This document shows, in pieces, positions 1 through 8,965 of a stretch of 64,000 bases of DNA (positions within the stretch are counted from its first letter, which is position 1; every line of letters starts with the position of its first letter). The stretch covers positions 1,240,001 to 1,304,000 of the forward strand of contig NZ_FXWK01000001.1 in the NCBI RefSeq assembly GCF_900177655.1. The letters run 5' to 3'. Under the pieces are notes generated by a model. That model searched no databases and was not told the origin of the DNA. It saw only the letters and a program-made list of their open reading frames with translations. The DNA comes from Devosia lucknowensis. GTDB taxonomy: Bacteria > Pseudomonadota > Alphaproteobacteria > Rhizobiales > Devosiaceae. The position numbers were made by a program, and so were the translations under genes.

Positions 1-1039
1 CGGACGCCCCGGCTAGGGCTGTCGGCGCAACATCCAGATCATAGAGCAGTTCGGGATTTATCGGCTTGTAGGGAGCGCCGGCCCCGGCAACCTTGGGCGC
101 CTGTCGTGCCGCCTCGCGCGCCTCGTAATAGTCGCGGATCTGCGTCGCGCGCTCGGAATAAGCCTCGCCCACCTGGTCATCGAATACGAAGGGAGCATCG
201 CCGACGTAGTCGGCCAGGCGGTCCATGTGGTCGTAGAAGAACGGCAACCAATGTTCGGTGCCCGAATATCGCGAGCCGCCGCTGACTGAGGCATAGAGCG
301 TGTCGTCGACGGTATTGCCGCCAAATGTTGCCGTATAATTCTGCCGGAAACGCCTGATGGTTTCCTCGTTCAGCACCACCTCGCTCATCGGGGTCAGGTC
401 TACCCGCTTGAGCGTGCCGGTCGTGCGCTGGCTGTCCGGGTCGAATGTGCGGATCGATTCGAGCTGGCTGCCGAAAAAGTCGAAGCGCAACGGCGACTCC
501 GATCCGGCGGGAAACAGGTCGACGAGGCCGCCACGCACCGCGAACTCGCCGCTCTCGCGCACTGTCGGCACGCGCAGGTAGCCGTTGTTGGCGGCCCAGG
601 CGACCAGCTTGTCGCTGTCCACCACCCGGCCGACCGCGGCCGAAAAGCTCATCGTCTCGACGAGGTCGCGCGGCGGCAGTTTCTGAATCAGCGCATTGAC
701 GGCCGTGAGCACGATCGTGCCCTTGGCACCCGAAGTCAGCGCCGCCAGAGTGTTCATGCGGGCCGCGATCGTCACCGTGTTAGGGGAAACGCGGTCATAC
801 GGCAGGCAGTCCCAGGCGGGCAGCGTCAGGATCGCATGGCCGGGCAGCATGGCGCCGAGGATTTCGGCCATGCGCTGCATGCGGCGGCCGTCTCGCGCGA
901 CGAACACCAGGCTTGCGACAGCATCAGGCGCAGCCTTCAGCCGGTCTTCAACGAGCCTGGCCAGCACCATCGGCTGCATGCCGTCGGGGACGTTGGAAAT
1001 CGTCCGCGTCGGCGGGGTGATCCCGGAAAGTTCGTTCAT
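1..1039 (-). CDS. mfd: Transcription-repair coupling factor Mfd (N-terminal part, cut by window edge)
   Basis: About 346 N-terminal residues are visible; the rest lies beyond the left edge. Mfd removes RNA polymerase stalled at DNA lesions and recruits UvrA. The visible part is the UvrB-like N-terminal module: it has the stretch ILTLPAWDCLPYDRVSPN, a run near GTIVLTAVNALIQKLPPR, and VRESGEFAVRGGLVDLFPAG, all typical of Mfd domains 1-2. The ATG at 1037-1039 overlaps the TGA of sdhE (1036-1038), so the two genes are translationally coupled. The sdhE-mfd order opposite recG is common in Rhizobiales. The start is supported by this overlap; the helicase domains cannot be checked here. Confidence 0.93.
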   Translation of the reverse strand, partial: MNELSGITPPTRTISNVPDGMQPMVLARLVEDRLKAAPDAVASLVFVARDGRRMQRMAEILGAMLPGHAILTLPAWDCLPYDRVSPNTVTIAARMNTLAALTSGAKGTIVLTAVNALIQKLPPRDLVETMSFSAAVGRVVDSDKLVAWAANNGYLRVPTVRESGEFAVRGGLVDLFPAGSESPLRFDFFGSQLESIRTFDPDSQRTTGTLKRVDLTPMSEVVLNEETIRRFRQNYTATFGGNTVDDTLYASVSGGSRYSGTEHWLPFFYDHMDRLADYVGDAPFVFDDQVGEAYSERATQIRDYYEAREAARQAPKVAGAGAPYKPINPELLYDLDVAPTALAGAS

Positions 1040-1326
1040 TTTGCGATACGGGCCTGATGATCGGCGACAACGAGTGCAAGAAAATCCCGGTCCACGTTGG
1101 CGGGAGGCTCTTCCTGACCCATCACCCATTTCAGCAGCGGCGGGTCTTCCTCGTTCATAAGGGCTTCGAGCCGATCGAGTTCCCCTTCGTCGTAACCGTC
1201 CACATTGGCGTCGGCGAAGGGCCCCAGGATCAGGTCCATCTCTTTGGTGCCCCGATGCCAGGCCCGGTATTTCAGGCGCTTGCGACGAATGGAAATATCT
1301 TCACCGGCCGCCATTTCGACACCCAT
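1036..1326 (-). CDS. sdhE: Succinate dehydrogenase assembly factor SdhE (FAD assembly factor)
   Basis: This 96-residue protein belongs to the SdhE/Sdh5 (YgfY, DUF339) family, which helps attach FAD covalently to the flavoprotein subunit of succinate dehydrogenase in the cytoplasm. The family core is visible: IRRKRLKYRAWHRG followed by TKEMD, giving the RGxxE motif near residue 26-30, then an acidic helical region and a C-terminal LALVVADHQ-like helix. The length fits the family. ATG at 1326 was taken; an in-frame ATG at 1314 is possible because neither has a strong ribosome binding site. It is the upstream gene of an sdhE-mfd pair. Confidence 0.9.
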   Translation of the reverse strand: MGVEMAAGEDISIRRKRLKYRAWHRGTKEMDLILGPFADANVDGYDEGELDRLEALMNEEDPPLLKWVMGQEEPPANVDRDFLALVVADHQARIAK

Positions 1327-1416
1327 GATTGCAATTTGTTCTCGATTTGGACATGTCTATTACGCGCGTTGAATGCGATTGTCAGCCCTGACTCTGGCCG
1401 ATCGCCATTCACCGGC

Positions 1417-1488
1417 CTCCCCTCGCCCCTCGGGGAAGAGGGACCGGGGTTTGCGGTCAGCAAAATCCGGGGTAAGGGGTTCTCTCCC
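1417..1488. repeat. GC-rich intergenic palindromic repeat (REP-like)
   Basis: Between sdhE and recG lies an imperfect palindrome in which C-rich blocks (CCCTCGCCCCTCGGGG) face G-rich blocks (ACCGGGG, CCGGGGTAAGGGG). The same kind of element recurs at 36993, 38718, 45534 and 46648. It sits in the divergent promoter region, so it may lie in the recG leader. I see no coding potential on its own. Confidence 0.55.
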
Positions 1489-1539
1489 TGCGCGCCGATG
1501 CCTATTGGATTGTTCCATCTCCCGCAGGAGAATCGTGCC

Positions 1540-3648
1540 TTGTCCCGCCCTGCAGAACTCCAGCCCCTGTTTGCTTCGCTCCACGCCATCAAGGGCGTGG
1601 GCGACAAGCTGGCTGCGTTGTTGACCCGCTTTTTCGGCGCGCCTGAAGGCCAGGAGGCGATCGTTCTTGATGTGCTCATGCACATGCCATCAGGCGTCGT
1701 CGACCGCCGTCGACAGGTGGGCATTGCCGAAGCCTATCTCAACCAGGTGGTCACGCTGCGCCTCCACATCGATCGCCACCAGCCTCCGCCGCGCGGCAAG
1801 CCTCATATTCCCCATCGTGTTTTTGCCCACGACGAAACCGGCGACATCAACCTGGTCTTCTTCCGCGCCCAGGGCGGCTGGGTCGAAAAGGCCCTGCCCG
1901 TCGGCGAGGAGCGCTTCGTTTCGGGCCAAATCGGCTTTTTCAACGGCGAAAAGCAGATCACCCACCCCGACTACATCGTCGAGCCGGACAGGTTCGCCAC
2001 CCTGCCCTTGGTCGAGCCCGTCTATCCCCTGACCAACGGCCTGTCGTCCAAGGCCCTGGCCAAACTCGTCCGGCAGGCGGTCGACACCGTGCCCGAACTC
2101 CCCGAATGGATCGGCCCGGAGACCATGGCGATACGGAAGTGGCCCAGCTTCCAGACCGCCATGCGCAATGTTCACCTGCCGGAGAACCCCGATGAGGGTC
2201 AACTCTGGTCCCCTGCCCGGCAGCGTCTTGCCTATGACGAATATCTGGCCGGCCAGATCACCTTGCAGCTCGTCCGCTCGACCATGGTGGCCGCAAAGGG
2301 CGTCGCGCGCCAGTTCGCTGGCGAATTGCCCGCAAAGGTTAGCGCCCTGCTAGCATTTTCGCTGACCGAGGGACAAAAACACGCTCTTGAGGAGATTTTT
2401 GTCGACTTGAGAGCGACAGATCGCATGTCCCGGCTACTTCAGGGCGATGTCGGTTCCGGCAAGACGGTCGTCGCGCTCATGGCGATGGCTGCAATGGCCG
2501 AGTCAGGCGCGCAATCGACGCTGATGGCGCCCACGGAATTGCTTGCCTCACAACACTTTAGGACGATTCAGCCGATCTGCGAGGCAGCAGGACTCACCTG
2601 CGCATTGCTCACCGGCAAGATGCCCGCCGCCGAGCGTCGCGCCATCCTCGCGGGTCTGGCCGACGGGTCGATCAGCATAGCCGTCGGCACGCACGCACTC
2701 TTCCAATCCGATATCGAATTCAAGGACTTGGGCCTCACTGTCGTGGACGAGCAGCACCGCTTCGGCGTTCATCAGCGCCTCGCTTTGTCCGACAAGGGCC
2801 GCCACACCGACCTCCTGGTCATGACGGCCACCCCGATCCCCCGCACGCTGGTCCTCACCCACTTCGGCGACATGGCCGTCAGCGTGCTTCGCGAAAAGCC
2901 GCGCGGCCGCCAACCTATTGATACGGCTGTCCTTTCCATCGGCGACTACGACCGGGTCATCGCCCGGCTGCAGTCCCGGCTGGCCGAAGGCGCCCAGGCC
3001 TACTGGGTCTGTCCTCTGGTCGAGGAAAGCGAGACGCTGGAAGTGGTTAGCGCCGAAGATCGCTTCGCGGAACTGCAGAAAATCTTCGGTAATAAGGTCG
3101 CCCTGGTCCACGGCCGCATGTCGGCTGCCGCCAAACAGGACGTAATGGGGCGATTTAAGGCCAATGAAATCAAGCTCTTGGTCGCAACCACCGTGATTGA
3201 AGTCGGCGTCGATGTTCCCAATGCCAGCATCATGATCATCGAGCACGCCGAGCGTTTCGGCCTGGCCCAGCTCCACCAGTTGCGCGGCCGTGTCGGCCGG
3301 GGCACTCAGCGCTCGGCCTGTCTCCTCCTTTACAAAGACCCGCTCAGCGAAACCGCAAAGGCCCGTCTCGAAACGATAAAATCGACCGAAGACGGCTTTC
3401 TCATCGCCGAGCGCGACCTCGAACTGCGCGGCCAGGGCGACGTCCTGGGCACCCGCCAGTCCGGCATGCCGGGCTACCGCCTCGCCGTCCCGGACGTCCA
3501 CCGCCACCTGCTCGAATTCGCCCACGACGACGCCAAGGCACTGATGCAGCGCAACCCCGGCCTGACGGGCGAAGAAGGCGAAGCCGCACGTACGCTGTTG
3601 TATCTGTTCAGAAGAGACCTCGCGATCCCGCTGATCCGGGCGGGGTGA
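1540..3648 (+). CDS. recG: ATP-dependent DNA helicase RecG
   Basis: RecG is a monomeric superfamily 2 helicase that remodels stalled forks and branched DNA. The 702-residue product matches the usual length. It starts with LQPLFASLHAIKGVGDKL, the family's wedge/N-terminal region. Walker A GDVGSGKT is near residue 302, the DEQH box at 403-406, TATPIPRTL follows, and HQLRGRVGRG (motif VI) lies near 580. The reading frame stays open far upstream to 1057, but homology and a ribosome binding site (AGGAG at 1526-1530, 9 bases before) point to the TTG at 1540. It is divergent from sdhE-mfd and convergent with glmS. Confidence 0.95.
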   Translation: MSRPAELQPLFASLHAIKGVGDKLAALLTRFFGAPEGQEAIVLDVLMHMPSGVVDRRRQVGIAEAYLNQVVTLRLHIDRHQPPPRGKPHIPHRVFAHDETGDINLVFFRAQGGWVEKALPVGEERFVSGQIGFFNGEKQITHPDYIVEPDRFATLPLVEPVYPLTNGLSSKALAKLVRQAVDTVPELPEWIGPETMAIRKWPSFQTAMRNVHLPENPDEGQLWSPARQRLAYDEYLAGQITLQLVRSTMVAAKGVARQFAGELPAKVSALLAFSLTEGQKHALEEIFVDLRATDRMSRLLQGDVGSGKTVVALMAMAAMAESGAQSTLMAPTELLASQHFRTIQPICEAAGLTCALLTGKMPAAERRAILAGLADGSISIAVGTHALFQSDIEFKDLGLTVVDEQHRFGVHQRLALSDKGRHTDLLVMTATPIPRTLVLTHFGDMAVSVLREKPRGRQPIDTAVLSIGDYDRVIARLQSRLAEGAQAYWVCPLVEESETLEVVSAEDRFAELQKIFGNKVALVHGRMSAAAKQDVMGRFKANEIKLLVATTVIEVGVDVPNASIMIIEHAERFGLAQLHQLRGRVGRGTQRSACLLLYKDPLSETAKARLETIKSTEDGFLIAERDLELRGQGDVLGTRQSGMPGYRLAVPDVHRHLLEFAHDDAKALMQRNPGLTGEEGEAARTLLYLFRRDLAIPLIRAG

Positions 3649-3697
3649 AGCACACGCGGGCCCCGCCCACTGGGCAATTTCGCTTCAGAACAGGTCC

Positions 3698-5524
3698 CTA
3701 CTCCACCGTCACCGACTTCGCCAGGTTCCGGGGCTGGTCCACATCCGTGCCCATGAACACGGCCGTATGATAGGCCAGCAACTGCACGGGGATGGTCGCG
3801 AGGATCGGAGCGACGAAGGAATGGACATGCGGGATCTTGATGATGTCAGCCACACCGTGGCCGACGCTTTCGGCGCCGTCCTCGTCGGTGATCAGGATGA
3901 TCTTGCCGCCACGCGCAGCGACTTCCTGCATGTTGCTCAGGGTCTTGTCGACAAGCTCGTCCGACGGCGCGACGACGATCACAGGCATGGCCTCGTCAAC
4001 CAGGGCGATCGGCCCGTGCTTGAGTTCACCTGCCGCGTAACCTTCGGCGTGGATGTAGCTAATTTCCTTGAGCTTCAACGCCCCTTCCATAGCCACAGGG
4101 AACATCGCTCCGCGGCCCAGATAGAGCACGTCCTTGGCCTTGGAAAGGCGCTTCGAGATGTCGATAATCTGCGCCTCGGCACCCAGCGCTGCCGATACGG
4201 CTGATGGCAGCGCCGTCAGGGCCCGCACCAGTTCGGCTTCCTGCTCGGCGCTCAGCACCCCGCGCGCCCGGCCGGCAGCGATGGCAAGGCTGGCCAGCGC
4301 TGTCAGCTGTGCCGTCAGCGCCTTGGTCGAGGCAACGCCGATTTCCGGCCCGCAGAGGATCGGAAAGACTACGCCGGACTCCCGGGCAATCGTCGATTCC
4401 AGCGTATTGACGAGGCTGGCCACATGCTGGCCCTGACCGGCGCAGTAACGCAGTGCCGCGAGGGTGTCGGCGGTCTCGCCCGATTGCGAGATGAACAGCG
4501 AGAGCCCGCCCTTTTCCAGCGGCGGTTCGCGATACCGGAATTCGCTGGCCACATCGATATCGACAGGCAACCGCGCAAAGCGTTCGAACCAGTATTTGGC
4601 GATGGCACCAGCATAGTACGCCGTGCCGCAGGCGCTCATCGTCAGTCTCGAGAGATCGGCGAAATCGAATGGCAGCGTCTCGCGGATGGCAACCTTTTCG
4701 GCGCCCATGTCCACATAGTGGCTGAGGGTGTGCGAGATGGTCTCGGGCTGCTCGTAGATTTCCTTGGCCATGAAATGGCGGTGGTTGCCCTTGTCCACCA
4801 GCAGCGCGGATGCCTGGCTGACCAGCTGCTCGCGCTGGACGATGGCATCCTTGCCGTCCCGGATCGTCACGCCCTTGGGCGTGATCACGGCCCAATCGCC
4901 GTCTTCGAGATAGGTGAGGCGCGATGTGAAGGGCGCCAGCGCCATCGCGTCGGACCCGAGATACATTTCCGTCGTGCCATAGCCGACGGCCAGCGGCGCG
5001 CCATGCCGGGCGGCGATCAACAACCCCTGCTCGCCTTTGAACATGAAGGCCAGGGCAAAGGCGCCCTTGAGCTTCTTGAGTGTCCGCGCCACCGCCAGTT
5101 CAGGCTCGGCGCCGTTGTTCAGCTCGCGCGTCACCCAGAGGGCAACGGATTCCGTGTCGGTCTGCGTCTGCGGCAGGTAACCGTCCTGCTCGAGGTCGGC
5201 CAGCAGTTCGCGGAAATTCTCGATGATGCCGTTGTGGACCACCGCGACGCGATCGGTCGCATGCGGGTGGGCGTTGTTCTCGGTCGGCGCCCCATGGGTC
5301 GCCCAGCGCGTGTGGCCGATGCCGATATGCCCGCCCAGCGGCTCCATGCCCAGCTTGCTGGCCAGATTGCCCAGTTTGCCTTCGGCCCGGCGCCGCGCAA
5401 TGGCGCCGCTTTCCAGGGTCGCTACACCCGCACTGTCATAGCCCCGGTATTCGAGGCGCTTGAGCGCATCGACCAGCCGACCGGCCACGGGAGCATCACC
5501 GACAATCCCAACGATACCGCACAT
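3698..5524 (-). CDS. glmS: Glutamine-fructose-6-phosphate aminotransferase (isomerizing) GlmS
   Basis: GlmS makes glucosamine-6-phosphate from fructose-6-phosphate and glutamine, the first step towards UDP-GlcNAc for peptidoglycan and LPS. The 608-residue protein begins MCGIVGIVG, so Cys2 is the N-terminal nucleophile of the class II glutaminase domain (about 1-220). Two SIS sugar-phosphate domains follow (about 285-425 and 455-600), with SQSGETADT and the closing DQPRNLAKSVTVE tail. Its ATG lies one base after the glmU stop, so it is the second gene of a glmU-glmS operon. I see no glmS ribozyme, as expected in Gram-negatives. Confidence 0.97.
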   Translation of the reverse strand: MCGIVGIVGDAPVAGRLVDALKRLEYRGYDSAGVATLESGAIARRRAEGKLGNLASKLGMEPLGGHIGIGHTRWATHGAPTENNAHPHATDRVAVVHNGIIENFRELLADLEQDGYLPQTQTDTESVALWVTRELNNGAEPELAVARTLKKLKGAFALAFMFKGEQGLLIAARHGAPLAVGYGTTEMYLGSDAMALAPFTSRLTYLEDGDWAVITPKGVTIRDGKDAIVQREQLVSQASALLVDKGNHRHFMAKEIYEQPETISHTLSHYVDMGAEKVAIRETLPFDFADLSRLTMSACGTAYYAGAIAKYWFERFARLPVDIDVASEFRYREPPLEKGGLSLFISQSGETADTLAALRYCAGQGQHVASLVNTLESTIARESGVVFPILCGPEIGVASTKALTAQLTALASLAIAAGRARGVLSAEQEAELVRALTALPSAVSAALGAEAQIIDISKRLSKAKDVLYLGRGAMFPVAMEGALKLKEISYIHAEGYAAGELKHGPIALVDEAMPVIVVAPSDELVDKTLSNMQEVAARGGKIILITDEDGAESVGHGVADIIKIPHVHSFVAPILATIPVQLLAYHTAVFMGTDVDQPRNLAKSVTVE

Positions 5525-5525
5525 G

Positions 5526-6878
5526 CTATTTTCCTTTCGCGGCCTTCTTGGCCAGCGCCTTTTCCTTGAGCTTGGGCGCGTAGCCCGGCTTGTTTACCTG
5601 CCGGGCTCGCCCGAATGCCACCGCGTCATCAGGCACGTCATCCGTGATCACGCTGCCTGACGCCGTATAGGCGCCGTTCCCGAGCGACACCGGCGCCACC
5701 AGCGACGTATTAGAGCCGACGAAGACGCCGTCGCCGATAATGGTTTGGTCCTTGTTCACACCGTCATAATTGCAGGTGATGGTGCCCGCGCCGATATTGG
5801 TCTTGCTGCCGATCTCGGCATCGCCGAGATAACTCAGGTGACCCGCTTTCGTGCCGGCGCCGATCTTGCTCTTCTTCACCTCAACGAAATTGCCGAGATG
5901 TACATCGGCACCCAGCTCTGCACCGCCGCGAATGCGCGCAAACGGTCCGATCGTGGCACCCTCGCCTATGACGGCATCCTCGATATCGCAGAACGTCCGG
6001 ATCTCGACCTTGTCCGCAACCTTGACGCCTGGACCGAAGACCACGTTCGGATGGATGGTCACATCTCGACCAAGGTCTGTGTCCCATGAAAACCAGACGC
6101 TCGGAGGATCGCGCAGCGTCACCCCTGCGCGCATGGCGTCCTCGCGGCGCACCTCCTGGAACAGGGCCTCGGCACGCGCCAGTTGCGAACGGTCATTGAC
6201 GCCCATCACGTCGTTTTCCGGCGCCACACCGTATCCCACCTTCTTGCCGGCAGCATTGGCAAGGCCCACGAGGTCCGTCAGGTAGTACTCGCCCTGCGCA
6301 TTGTTCGTGTCGATCCGGTCGATGAGATCGCGGAACACGTCGGCCCGGAAAGCCAGGATGCAGGCATTGCAAAGCCCGATGGCGCGCTCTGCTTCACTGG
6401 CATCCTTGTGCTCGCGGATCGCACGCAGTGTTTCGCCCTCGGTGATGAACCGCCCATAACCGGTCGGATCCTTGGGCTCGAAACCCAGGATGGCGGCATC
6501 GAGGCCTGCATCGAGCCGATCGAGCACCGCCCGAAAATTTTCGCCGCGCAGCAGCGGGTGGTCGCCATAAACCACGGCAATATAGCCATCATGCGCTTCG
6601 AACAGCGCGCGTGCCTGGGCCGCCGCATGCCCGGTGCCCTTGGCCACGGTCTGCTCGAAATGGACGATATCCGCGTCCAGGCCGGAAACCGCCTCGCGGA
6701 TCGCACCGTGCTTGGGCCCGGTCACCATGGCGATTTTGCTCGAGCCGGCCTCGCGTGCCGCGCGCACCACATGGCCGATGATCGGCAGTCCGCCTACCGG
6801 GTGCAAAACCTTCGGGGTCGCGGACTTCATCCGCGTGCCTTCACCTGCCGCAAGAATGATCGACAGCAACTCAGTCAT
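5526..6878 (-). CDS. glmU: Bifunctional GlmU: N-acetylglucosamine-1-P uridyltransferase / glucosamine-1-P acetyltransferase
   Basis: GlmU acetylates glucosamine-1-phosphate and then couples it to UTP, giving UDP-GlcNAc. The nucleotidyltransferase motif LAAGEGTRMKS is at residues 9-19, and the C-terminal half (from about 250) carries the left-handed beta-helix hexapeptide repeats with the acetyltransferase signature around GHLSYLGDAEIG and NTSLVAPVSLG. The 450-residue length is normal. A GGGGAG ribosome binding site precedes the ATG. It lies directly upstream of glmS, so the operon encodes consecutive parts of one pathway. Confidence 0.97.
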   Translation of the reverse strand: MTELLSIILAAGEGTRMKSATPKVLHPVGGLPIIGHVVRAAREAGSSKIAMVTGPKHGAIREAVSGLDADIVHFEQTVAKGTGHAAAQARALFEAHDGYIAVVYGDHPLLRGENFRAVLDRLDAGLDAAILGFEPKDPTGYGRFITEGETLRAIREHKDASEAERAIGLCNACILAFRADVFRDLIDRIDTNNAQGEYYLTDLVGLANAAGKKVGYGVAPENDVMGVNDRSQLARAEALFQEVRREDAMRAGVTLRDPPSVWFSWDTDLGRDVTIHPNVVFGPGVKVADKVEIRTFCDIEDAVIGEGATIGPFARIRGGAELGADVHLGNFVEVKKSKIGAGTKAGHLSYLGDAEIGSKTNIGAGTITCNYDGVNKDQTIIGDGVFVGSNTSLVAPVSLGNGAYTASGSVITDDVPDDAVAFGRARQVNKPGYAPKLKEKALAKKAAKGK

Positions 6879-7016
6879 GACGCGCTCCCCAGGCCGCTAC
6901 GTATCGCGGGGCATTTACACAAATTTATGGCAGCCAACAGTTGGCGAACCCCTAACAATGGGACCACTCTAGCCGCGATAAGCCCGGCGATTCGGGCGCT
7001 TCAGAGGTCTCGTCGC

Positions 7017-7814
7017 TTGGCTAAAGCATCCGAACAGTTCCGGCAATCGGACGTCACCATTTGGGGCGTCGTTGCGCTTGTTTGCGTCGCTCTCGCCGTG
7101 TTCGGATCAAACATCTCGCTGCTGGTGCCGCAGAGCATCATCGGCGGACTGCACCAGCCGCGCGTTGCGGGCGCCTCGATCGAGACCCTTCGCCTCCAGG
7201 TTTCGGACCTGCGCGAGGAAACCGCCCGTCTGAAACGTGAGAACGAACTGCTCGTCACACGCTTCACCATGCAGGAACGCTCCAACAACGAGGTGACACG
7301 CCGCGTCGGCGCGCTCGAGGTCAGTGTTCCACGCCTGCTCGAAAACATGCCGCCGGATGCTCTGATCGATCGTTCGACCTATACGTCGTCGATTGGCGCC
7401 AACCAGACGCTGACCTTCGACGCCGACGGCGGCTCGGTCGCCGTCCGCCAATCCGCCATTCCCGATGCGGCGGCCACGACTGGCAGTACCGCGCAGACCC
7501 TGCCCGACATCCTCTCGACCGACACGGCCCTGGCTACATCAGATACCAGTGCTTACGGCATCGCTATCGGCAGTGCGGTCCCCTTCGATGAAACACCAGC
7601 TCTTTGGAGTGACCTCACGCTCAAGCTCGGGCCGCTTCTCTTCGGCCTTGCGCCGCTCGTGGTCGACGACGCCAGCGGCGACAACAAGCGCATCGTCGTC
7701 GGCCCGATCGAGCAGCTGGCCGAGGCCCGGTCGCTCTGTCAGCGCTTCGAGCGCGTTTCCATCGCCTGTATTCCCATGCCCTACAGCGGCACGCCGCTCG
7801 CCGCTGGGCAATAG
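7017..7814 (+). CDS. Membrane-anchored coiled-coil protein with SPOR-like C-terminus, unknown function
   Basis: I do not recognise a named family. The product (265 residues from TTG 7017) has a cytoplasmic N-terminus, one membrane helix (about VTIWGVVALVCVALAVFG, residues 12-35) and then a predicted coiled coil (TLRLQVSDLREETARLKREN). A low-complexity linker follows. The C-terminal 70 residues end in ...ARSLCQRFERVSIACIPMPYSG, which resembles a SPOR peptidoglycan-binding fold (inference). TTG 7017 was chosen for its AGAGG box nine bases upstream; an in-frame ATG at 6927 lacks one. It is divergent from glmU. Confidence 0.7.
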   Translation: MAKASEQFRQSDVTIWGVVALVCVALAVFGSNISLLVPQSIIGGLHQPRVAGASIETLRLQVSDLREETARLKRENELLVTRFTMQERSNNEVTRRVGALEVSVPRLLENMPPDALIDRSTYTSSIGANQTLTFDADGGSVAVRQSAIPDAAATTGSTAQTLPDILSTDTALATSDTSAYGIAIGSAVPFDETPALWSDLTLKLGPLLFGLAPLVVDDASGDNKRIVVGPIEQLAEARSLCQRFERVSIACIPMPYSGTPLAAGQ

Positions 7815-7827
7815 CAGCCAAATTCGG

Positions 7828-7855
7828 TTGACAGCCGGACGAGTCTGGCTATTTT
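7828..7855 (+). promoter_or_regulatory. Sigma-70-type promoter of tRNA-Lys
   Basis: A TTGACA -35 box (7828-7833), a 16-base spacer and a TATTTT -10 box (7850-7855) end 33 bases before the tRNA. This is one of the closest matches to consensus in the window and is well placed for a stable RNA gene. Assignment is by pattern only. Confidence 0.6.
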
Positions 7856-7888
7856 CCGCCGCAACGTCCCAAGGCGTTGATAATGTAG

Positions 7889-7963
7889 GCGCCGGTAGCT
7901 CAGTGGTAGAGCATTCGACTTTTAATCGAATGGTCGTGGGTTCGATCCCCACCCGGCGTACCA
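7889..7963 (+). tRNA. tRNA-Lys (anticodon TTT)
   Basis: The cloverleaf folds fully: acceptor GCGCCGG with CCGGCGT (a G-T pair at 1-72), D arm GCTC/GAGC, anticodon stem TTCGA/TCGAA with loop CTTTTAA, T arm GTGGG/CCCAC around TTCGATC, discriminator A, and an encoded CCA at 7961-7963. Anticodon positions 34-36 read TTT, which decodes lysine AAA/AAG. A promoter lies just upstream. Confidence 0.97.
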
Positions 7964-8048
7964 CACTTCTTCCCGATCGATCTCGATTGTCGCGCCGCGG
8001 TCACATTGGTCCGGCACATGCGCCAGAGGCTTTGGACCCGCTCCAGCG

Positions 8049-8222
8049 ATGACCCAGACAATCGACGATCCCGATCCCTATGCTGAACTCGACTATCGGG
8101 CCGACGCTGGCGAGCTGTCGGAAGACTTTCGCAAGCCGATCCGCATCCATCGGGACGCTCAACGCCACCAGCGGGTAACGCGAACGCGTCTCAGCGCCAA
8201 TCCCGGTCGCATTCGCATTTGA
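8049..8222 (+). CDS. Small charged protein of unknown function (57 aa)
   Basis: This short frame was found by reading downstream of tRNA-Lys. It encodes 57 residues starting MTQTIDDPDPYAELDYRAD and ending NPGRIRI. The first half is acidic (many Asp/Glu) and the second half very basic (IRIHRDAQRHQRVTRTR). There is no membrane segment or recognisable motif. It stops 55 bases before the next gene on the same strand. No strong ribosome binding site is visible, so it may not be expressed; the skewed charge and the high GC of third codon positions favour a real gene. Confidence 0.45.
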   Translation: MTQTIDDPDPYAELDYRADAGELSEDFRKPIRIHRDAQRHQRVTRTRLSANPGRIRI

Positions 8223-8277
8223 GAATCAGCCCCATGCCGTACTATCGGCAAGGGCCACGGCGCGTCGAGGAAATGTC

Positions 8278-8805
8278 ATGTCTCAAGCAACGACCGACCT
8301 TCTCAAGGTCCTGGCGGTAACCCTGCTGGTCTTTGCCGCCAGCACACTGGTCATGCTCTATGGCATCCTGCTGCTCGCGCAATACGGCGCCAACCTGCCC
8401 ATGGTCGGCTCCCTGCCGCTCAGCGCGCCACCCGAACTGATACCCATCCTGGCCGGCAGTGGCGTCTTCGGCACGCTGGCAGCGGTGCATGTCACCGGCT
8501 CCGGCATCGCCCTGCTGCTCACCAGCGCCACCATCGACCAGGCGCTGCTGATCACAGCAAAGGCCGTCGCGGTGGTTATCGTGGCCCTGCTCGGCTTTGC
8601 AGTCGGCCACATGGTCTATCTGCAGCTCACCGAGAACACAGCGCTCAACCTCAATCCGCTGATGCCAGCGCTGATCGCACTGGCAGGCTTCTTTGTGCTT
8701 TCGACGTTTCTCGCGGTTCCCGCCCTGCGGCAGTTGGGCAACCTGCGCTTCGCCATCGGCGTCGGCATGATTGTGCTGGGGCCGTTGCTGCTGGTCTGGC
8801 TTTAG
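8278..8805 (+). CDS. Four-helix integral membrane protein, unknown function
   Basis: The 175-residue product is very hydrophobic, with about five predicted membrane spans: near residues 8-33, 53-85, 88-110, 125-145 and 155-175. It carries no enzymatic motif that I can name. A GAGGA box seven bases before the ATG fixes the start. It may form a unit with the small gene at 8049, and it faces the 3' end of map across a 160-base gap in which I see no other gene. Confidence 0.7.
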   Translation: MSQATTDLLKVLAVTLLVFAASTLVMLYGILLLAQYGANLPMVGSLPLSAPPELIPILAGSGVFGTLAAVHVTGSGIALLLTSATIDQALLITAKAVAVVIVALLGFAVGHMVYLQLTENTALNLNPLMPALIALAGFFVLSTFLAVPALRQLGNLRFAIGVGMIVLGPLLLVWL

Positions 8806-8965
8806 GCGCGCCGCAGGAAAGTCTTGTCCAAGCGCCACCTGCTCCCCGGGCCTGACCGTCGGAACAGCTGCGATATGCGCGAATATTGCAAGTGGCGTTC
8901 GGATCAGGTCCGAGGGCGGTACGGTGGATGTGGGCAGCTTATGTGGCGAGCCGGTTCCACGAACA

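Noticed and set aside
1057..1539. A 161-residue N-terminal extension of RecG
   Set aside because: It runs antisense through sdhE and through a palindromic repeat, whereas RecG homology and a ribosome binding site begin at TTG 1540.
7539..7964. A leftward open frame beginning MVRRVGIEPTTIRLKVECSTTELPAP
   Set aside because: Its first part is the antisense translation of tRNA-Lys, a well-known false gene type, and the rest is antisense to the coiled-coil gene.
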